Source: a virus
Reading direction: 5' to 3' (one strand)
IMG/VR virus record: IMGVR_UViG_3300001589_000034
Span: 1-28,274 of that record
DNA length: 28,274 nucleotides
Under the pieces are notes generated by a model. The model did no database searches. It saw only the letters and a program-made list of their open reading frames with translations, and was not told where the DNA came from. How positions within the stretch are numbered: position 1 is the stretch's first letter; each line of letters starts with the position of its first letter. Both the position numbers and the translations under genes were made by a program. Of the stretch, positions 24,486-28,274 are shown in pieces.

Positions 24486-26546
24486 ATGGCATTTCAAGTC
24501 AGTCCTGGTGTAAATGTAAGCGAGATCGATCTTACAACGGTCGTGCCAGCTGTATCCACAACAGAAGGTGGATTAGCGGGTGTATTTAATTGGGGACCTG
24601 CCGAACAAAGAGTACTAGTAGATAGTGAAACATCTTTAGTATCGCGTTTCGGTGAGCCAACAAGTGATAACTTCGAGACATTTTTTACAGCATCAAATTT
24701 TTTAAACTATGGCAATAAACTATACGTTGTCAGAACCGTGTCTAGTGCTGCACGAAACGCTACTGGAGTAGCCAATACCTCAGCTAATACTGATGGTGTG
24801 TTAATCAAAAACATGGAAACGTTTGACGCTGGTAGTTATACTGCTAACGCAAATCATATTTGTGTGGGTAAATACGCTGGTGTTAAAGGTAATGGTTTAA
24901 GAGTAGAAGTTTGTGATAGCGCAGCTGCATGGAGCAGCAATGTAGATATTGATTCATCAGCAGATGTTAAATCAACTTCTAGCTTAGCATTCACAGTCGG
25001 TTCGAACGTAGCAGTATTAACCTTAACAGGTGAAGACGCATCAGTAACTAACACAGCATTAGAGACAGCTTATGACGCATTAGCCGCTCAACTTCAAGTT
25101 GGCGATCTAGTCGAAGCTGGTAATTCATCTATTGGTGAAGTTAAGTTATCAATCAAGTCTATTCCAAGTAATGGAACAGCACAAGCATTAGATGGAAGCG
25201 TAAGTTCGCTTAAAGCTAACATCCAATTGCACTCACGTTACACACTTTCAACAAACGTTGAAGAAACAATCATTAGAAGATATTGGAAATATTTCAATAG
25301 CTTCGATAGTGCCCCAGGCACTTCATCATTTGCAACTAGCAAAAGCGGTGTCGGTGATGAGTTACACGTAGTTGTAGTAGATGAGGATGGAGATATAACA
25401 GGTACACCAGAAGTAATTATAGAGAAATGGGAATCATTATCTAGAGGTACTGACGCTAAGAATGAGTCAGGCGAATCAATGTATTACTATAATGTAATTA
25501 ACAATGGTTCAAGCTGGATATACTTCGTTAATCATCCTGCTGCATCTTATACAGGTACATCAGCAACAAGAACAGCATTATCATCAACTAAGCCATACAA
25601 TTTCGCATTCGGCGGAGGTTTAGACGGTAATTCAGAAAGCGCTATCTCAATGGGAGATGTAGCTGTTGGATATGATATGTTCTCAGACGCTGCAGACGTA
25701 GATGTAAGTCTACTATTATCTGGTAAAGCTAAAGGTGGAACGCACGGAGAAGGAATTTTAAATTACATTATCGACAATATTTGTGAAGTAAGAAAAGATT
25801 GTATCGTATTTGGTTCGCCAGATAGAGCAGACACAGTTGGTGTAACATCACCATCTACTGCTACCGATAACGTTATCGAATTCAGAAACGCAGTTAGAAG
25901 TTCATCTTACGGTGTGCTAGATAGTGGTTATAAATATCAGTACGATAAGTTCGGTGATGTATATAGATATGTACCATTAAGTGGAGACATAGCCGGCTTA
26001 TGCGCAAGAACAGATGCAGAAAGAGATGCATGGTTCTCACCAGGTGGATTCAACAGAGGTCAAATAAAGAACGTTGTTAAGTTATCTTTCAATCCGAGAG
26101 TAGCTTTCAGAGATCTTCTTTATAAGAATGGTATTAACCCAGTTGTTGCATTCCCAGGTCAGGGCACAGTGCTTTTCGGTGACAAAACGTTACTTGCTAA
26201 GCCATCAGCATTCGACAGAATAAATGTTAGAAGACTATTCATAGTATTAGAGAAAGCAATCTCTACAGCTTCTAAGTTTACGTTGTTTGAATTCAATGAT
26301 GAGTTTACAAGATCACAGTTTGTGAACCTAGTAGAGCCGTTCTTGAGAGATATACAGGGAAGAAGAGGCATATTTGACTATAGAGTCGTATGTGATACTT
26401 CTAATAACACAGGTGAAGTCATAGACAGAAATGAATTCATCGGAGACATTTACGTTAAACCTGCAAGATCTATTAACTTTATTCAATTAAACTTTGTAGC
26501 AGTACGAAGTGGAGTAGAGTTCTCAGAAGTAGTTGGTAAATTTTAA
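24486..26546 (+). CDS. 18: Contractile tail sheath protein gp18
   Basis: MAFQVSPGVNVSEIDLTTVV is the classic sheath start. The conserved C-terminal core has FNPRVAFRDLLYKNGINPVV, INVRRLFIVLEKAI, and YVKPARSINFIQLNFVAVRS. Length 686 residues versus 659 in T4. GAGGAG (24474-24479) with six-base spacing is the strongest ribosome binding site in the window, and an exact late promoter lies ahead, both fitting a major virion protein. Gp19 follows after ten bases. Confidence 0.96.
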   Translation: MAFQVSPGVNVSEIDLTTVVPAVSTTEGGLAGVFNWGPAEQRVLVDSETSLVSRFGEPTSDNFETFFTASNFLNYGNKLYVVRTVSSAARNATGVANTSANTDGVLIKNMETFDAGSYTANANHICVGKYAGVKGNGLRVEVCDSAAAWSSNVDIDSSADVKSTSSLAFTVGSNVAVLTLTGEDASVTNTALETAYDALAAQLQVGDLVEAGNSSIGEVKLSIKSIPSNGTAQALDGSVSSLKANIQLHSRYTLSTNVEETIIRRYWKYFNSFDSAPGTSSFATSKSGVGDELHVVVVDEDGDITGTPEVIIEKWESLSRGTDAKNESGESMYYYNVINNGSSWIYFVNHPAASYTGTSATRTALSSTKPYNFAFGGGLDGNSESAISMGDVAVGYDMFSDAADVDVSLLLSGKAKGGTHGEGILNYIIDNICEVRKDCIVFGSPDRADTVGVTSPSTATDNVIEFRNAVRSSSYGVLDSGYKYQYDKFGDVYRYVPLSGDIAGLCARTDAERDAWFSPGGFNRGQIKNVVKLSFNPRVAFRDLLYKNGINPVVAFPGQGTVLFGDKTLLAKPSAFDRINVRRLFIVLEKAISTASKFTLFEFNDEFTRSQFVNLVEPFLRDIQGRRGIFDYRVVCDTSNNTGEVIDRNEFIGDIYVKPARSINFIQLNFVAVRSGVEFSEVVGKF

Positions 26547-26556
26547 GGAGTAAAAG

Positions 26557-27108
26557 ATGGCATTTAATATTAATGAAATCAGATCACAGTTAGTACTTGG
26601 CGGTGCACGTTCTGCTCTTTTCCAAGTAAGAATAAACAACCCAGCTAACGGTGCAGGTGACTTAAAAGCTCCTTTTATGATAAAGGCTTCAGCACTTCCT
26701 GCCTCGACGCTAGGTACTGTTGAAGTTCCTTACTTCGGAAGAAAGTTTAAGGTTGCTGGAAACAGAATCTTTAACCCATGGAACGTTACAGTAATAAATG
26801 ACGAAGACTTTTTAATCAGAAACTCCATGGAAGAGTGGATGAGTTCGATTAACAGTCACCAAGGTAACTTGAGAGAATTTGGAGCAGCGAGTCCATCAGA
26901 GTACAAGACTGATGCAACAGTAACTCAGTTTTCTAAAACAGGAGCCGCGATAAGAGAGTATAAGTTTGTAGGAATCTTTCCAACAGACGTTACTGAAATC
27001 AGCGTCAACTGGGAGCAGATAGATGAAATTCAACAATTCGATGTTTCGTTCCAATACGATTACTGGACAGTTAGCGGTATCACAGGTAACGCTGGCACAG
27101 ACGCTTAG
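26557..27108 (+). CDS. 19: Tail tube protein gp19
   Basis: T4-type tube protein that stacks as hexameric rings inside the sheath and conducts DNA. Segments FNINEIRSQLVLGGARSALF, VEVPYFGRKFKVAGNR, WNVTVINDEDF and VSFQYDYWTV are characteristic. Length 183 residues versus 163 in T4. AAGGAG overlaps the gp18 stop region and gives six-base spacing. A strong terminator lies after it, so gp18-gp19 form an abundant late transcription unit. Confidence 0.95.
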   Translation: MAFNINEIRSQLVLGGARSALFQVRINNPANGAGDLKAPFMIKASALPASTLGTVEVPYFGRKFKVAGNRIFNPWNVTVINDEDFLIRNSMEEWMSSINSHQGNLREFGAASPSEYKTDATVTQFSKTGAAIREYKFVGIFPTDVTEISVNWEQIDEIQQFDVSFQYDYWTVSGITGNAGTDA

Positions 27109-27119
27109 TAGCAGTGATG

Positions 27120-27127
27120 CTAAATAC
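27120..27127 (+). promoter_or_regulatory. Possible late-promoter-like CTAAATAC
   Basis: A CTAAATA element like that at 9438, lying between gp19 and gp20. Its expected start site falls within the terminator stem, so it may be coincidental. Confidence 0.2.
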
Positions 27128-27163
27128 ATTAGAGGGCTAAAGAAACTTAGCTCTCTAATTTTT
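27128..27163 (+). terminator. Intrinsic terminator after gp19
   Basis: A 13-pair stem with one G-U pair: ATTAGAGGGCTAA (27128-27140), loop AGAAAC, then TTAGCTCTCTAAT (27147-27159). A run of five T ends at 27163. This is the clearest terminator in the window and would limit read-through from the gp18-gp19 unit into gp20. Confidence 0.8.
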
Positions 27164-27180
27164 ATAATGGAGACTACCTA

Positions 27181-28274
27181 ATGGCAGAATTATTCGGCTT
27201 CGAGATTAATCGAAAAACAGGCGTATCAGCAAACGATTCGTCAGAACATAAATCATTCGCACAACCCCAATTTGATGACGGTGCCGTCAACATTAATTCT
27301 ATGGGCGGAATGTATGGCACATACGTTGACCTCGAAGGAACAGCAAAGAATGAGGCTGAGTTAGTCACACGATATAGAAAGATGTCTCTACAACCTGAAG
27401 TAGAGCACGCAATTGATGATATTATTAATGAATCAATAGTATCAGATCCAACACAACCCGTTGTTGATATTAACCTTGACGCATGTAAGGATATGTCACC
27501 AAAGGTAAAAGACCTCGTACATGAGGCATTTAGTCATACTACTGAATTACTAGGCTTATCGTCTACTGGATATGAAACATTCAGAAGATGGTATGTTGAT
27601 GGACGTCTATATTATCATGCTATAATTGACGACAAAGATCCAACAAAAGGCATACAAGAATTAAGATATGTCGATCCTAGAAAGATCAGAAAAGTAAGAG
27701 AGACTAAAAAAGAAAAACAAGGTAACTTTACGGTTATCAAAGTTGTTAAAGAATTCTTTATCTATAACGATAAAGGCTTTAACAGCAAGTCTTATGCAAC
27801 TCCAGACCCTATACAAGCTGGCGGAGCACAAGGTCTAAAAATCGCGAAAGATAGTATCGTTCATTGTACGTCTGGTTTAACAGATGAGTACAATAAGATG
27901 GTATTATCACATCTACACAAAGCAATTAAACCTCTTAATCAATTACAGGTTTTGGAAGATGCATCAGTAATATATAGAATATCAAGAGCTCCTGAGAGAA
28001 GAATATTTTATATTGATGTCGGTAACCTACCTAAGATGAAAGCTGAGCAGTACTTAAGGGACATGATGACTAAGCATAAGAACAGATTAGTCTATGATGC
28101 TGCCTCAGGAGAGATAAGAGACGATAGAAAGTTTATGACGATGATGGAAGATTTCTGGCTACCTAGAAGAGAAGGAGGTAGAGGTACTGAGATCACAACA
28201 CTACCAGGCGGGCAAAATTTAGGCGAGATGGAAGATATAGAATACTTTAAGAAGAAACTATATCGTGCATTAAA
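27181..28274 (+). CDS. 20: Portal vertex protein gp20, N-terminal part (3' end outside window)
   Basis: GGAGA (27169-27173) serves the ATG. MAELFGFEINRK, AELVTRYRKMSLQPEVEHAI, DDIINESIV, FRRWYVDGRLYYH and ELRYVDPRKIRKVRE are typical gp20 segments, with ISRAPERRIFYIDVGNLPK and FWLPRREGGRGTEI further on. The frame stays open to the window end (364 complete codons of about 520-560 expected). Gp20 forms the dodecameric portal through which gp17 drives DNA and on which the head is nucleated. Confidence 0.95.
   Translation, partial: MAELFGFEINRKTGVSANDSSEHKSFAQPQFDDGAVNINSMGGMYGTYVDLEGTAKNEAELVTRYRKMSLQPEVEHAIDDIINESIVSDPTQPVVDINLDACKDMSPKVKDLVHEAFSHTTELLGLSSTGYETFRRWYVDGRLYYHAIIDDKDPTKGIQELRYVDPRKIRKVRETKKEKQGNFTVIKVVKEFFIYNDKGFNSKSYATPDPIQAGGAQGLKIAKDSIVHCTSGLTDEYNKMVLSHLHKAIKPLNQLQVLEDASVIYRISRAPERRIFYIDVGNLPKMKAEQYLRDMMTKHKNRLVYDAASGEIRDDRKFMTMMEDFWLPRREGGRGTEITTLPGGQNLGEMEDIEYFKKKLYRAL

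Noticed and set aside
1-28274. Firm host assignment (Prochlorococcus, Synechococcus or Pelagibacter)
   Set aside because: No host-derived metabolic gene or tRNA lies in the window; only the general marine T4-like style is visible.

Overview
The window is part of the late structural region of a T4-like (straboviral or marine myovirus type) tailed phage. The base composition is AT-rich, all credible genes lie on the + strand, and spacing is tight with many TAATG or short overlaps. The right half keeps the T4 order: gp13 and gp14 (neck), gp15 (tail sheath terminator), gp16 and gp17 (terminase), gp18 (sheath), gp19 (tube) and gp20 (portal, cut by the window end). The fibre-type proteins upstream (N-termini of the LKRS...GELA...LY kind, tails ending DGGTY, a cupredoxin-like domain in a fibre) resemble those of marine cyanophages and Pelagibacter phages. 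I infer a marine host, but nothing in the window proves which one.

Layout. 1-939: 3' part of a tail-fibre-like gene. 950-7279: two very unusual paralogous proteins (811 and 1277 aa). They share an N-terminal domain, a central non-repetitive insert and a C-terminal LWLR[IV]A cap. Most of each chain is a tetrapeptide-based repeat of the form [YF]-x-[R/G/A]-x, with 5- and 9-residue variants such as YARSRPGPN. 7337-9425: a small coiled-coil protein, a GT-A type glycosyltransferase with a DAD motif, and a probable Fe(II)/2-oxoglutarate oxygenase whose HxD motif reads HxN. 9470-20068: a run of fibre or adhesin-like structural genes. These include a 1112-aa protein with two PKD-like WGD domains, a 623-aa protein carrying a cupredoxin domain with all four type-1 copper ligand positions, and a gene whose reading frame is split and probably joined by a +1 shift at CCC-A. 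20075-28274: the neck, terminase, tail and portal block.

How the parts fit. The right block makes the DNA packaging motor, neck and contractile tail. The left block makes surface appendages that probably decide adsorption. The glycosyltransferase and oxygenase sit directly behind the repeat proteins and may modify them or another virion or host component; this is inference. Octamers close to the T4 late promoter consensus TATAAATA (N/C-A-TAAATA, CTAAATA) occur in several gaps, often overlapping the stop codon of the upstream gene. One strong intrinsic terminator separates gp19 from gp20. No tRNA, rRNA, CRISPR array, insertion sequence or integrase was seen, and no gap exceeds about 75 bases.
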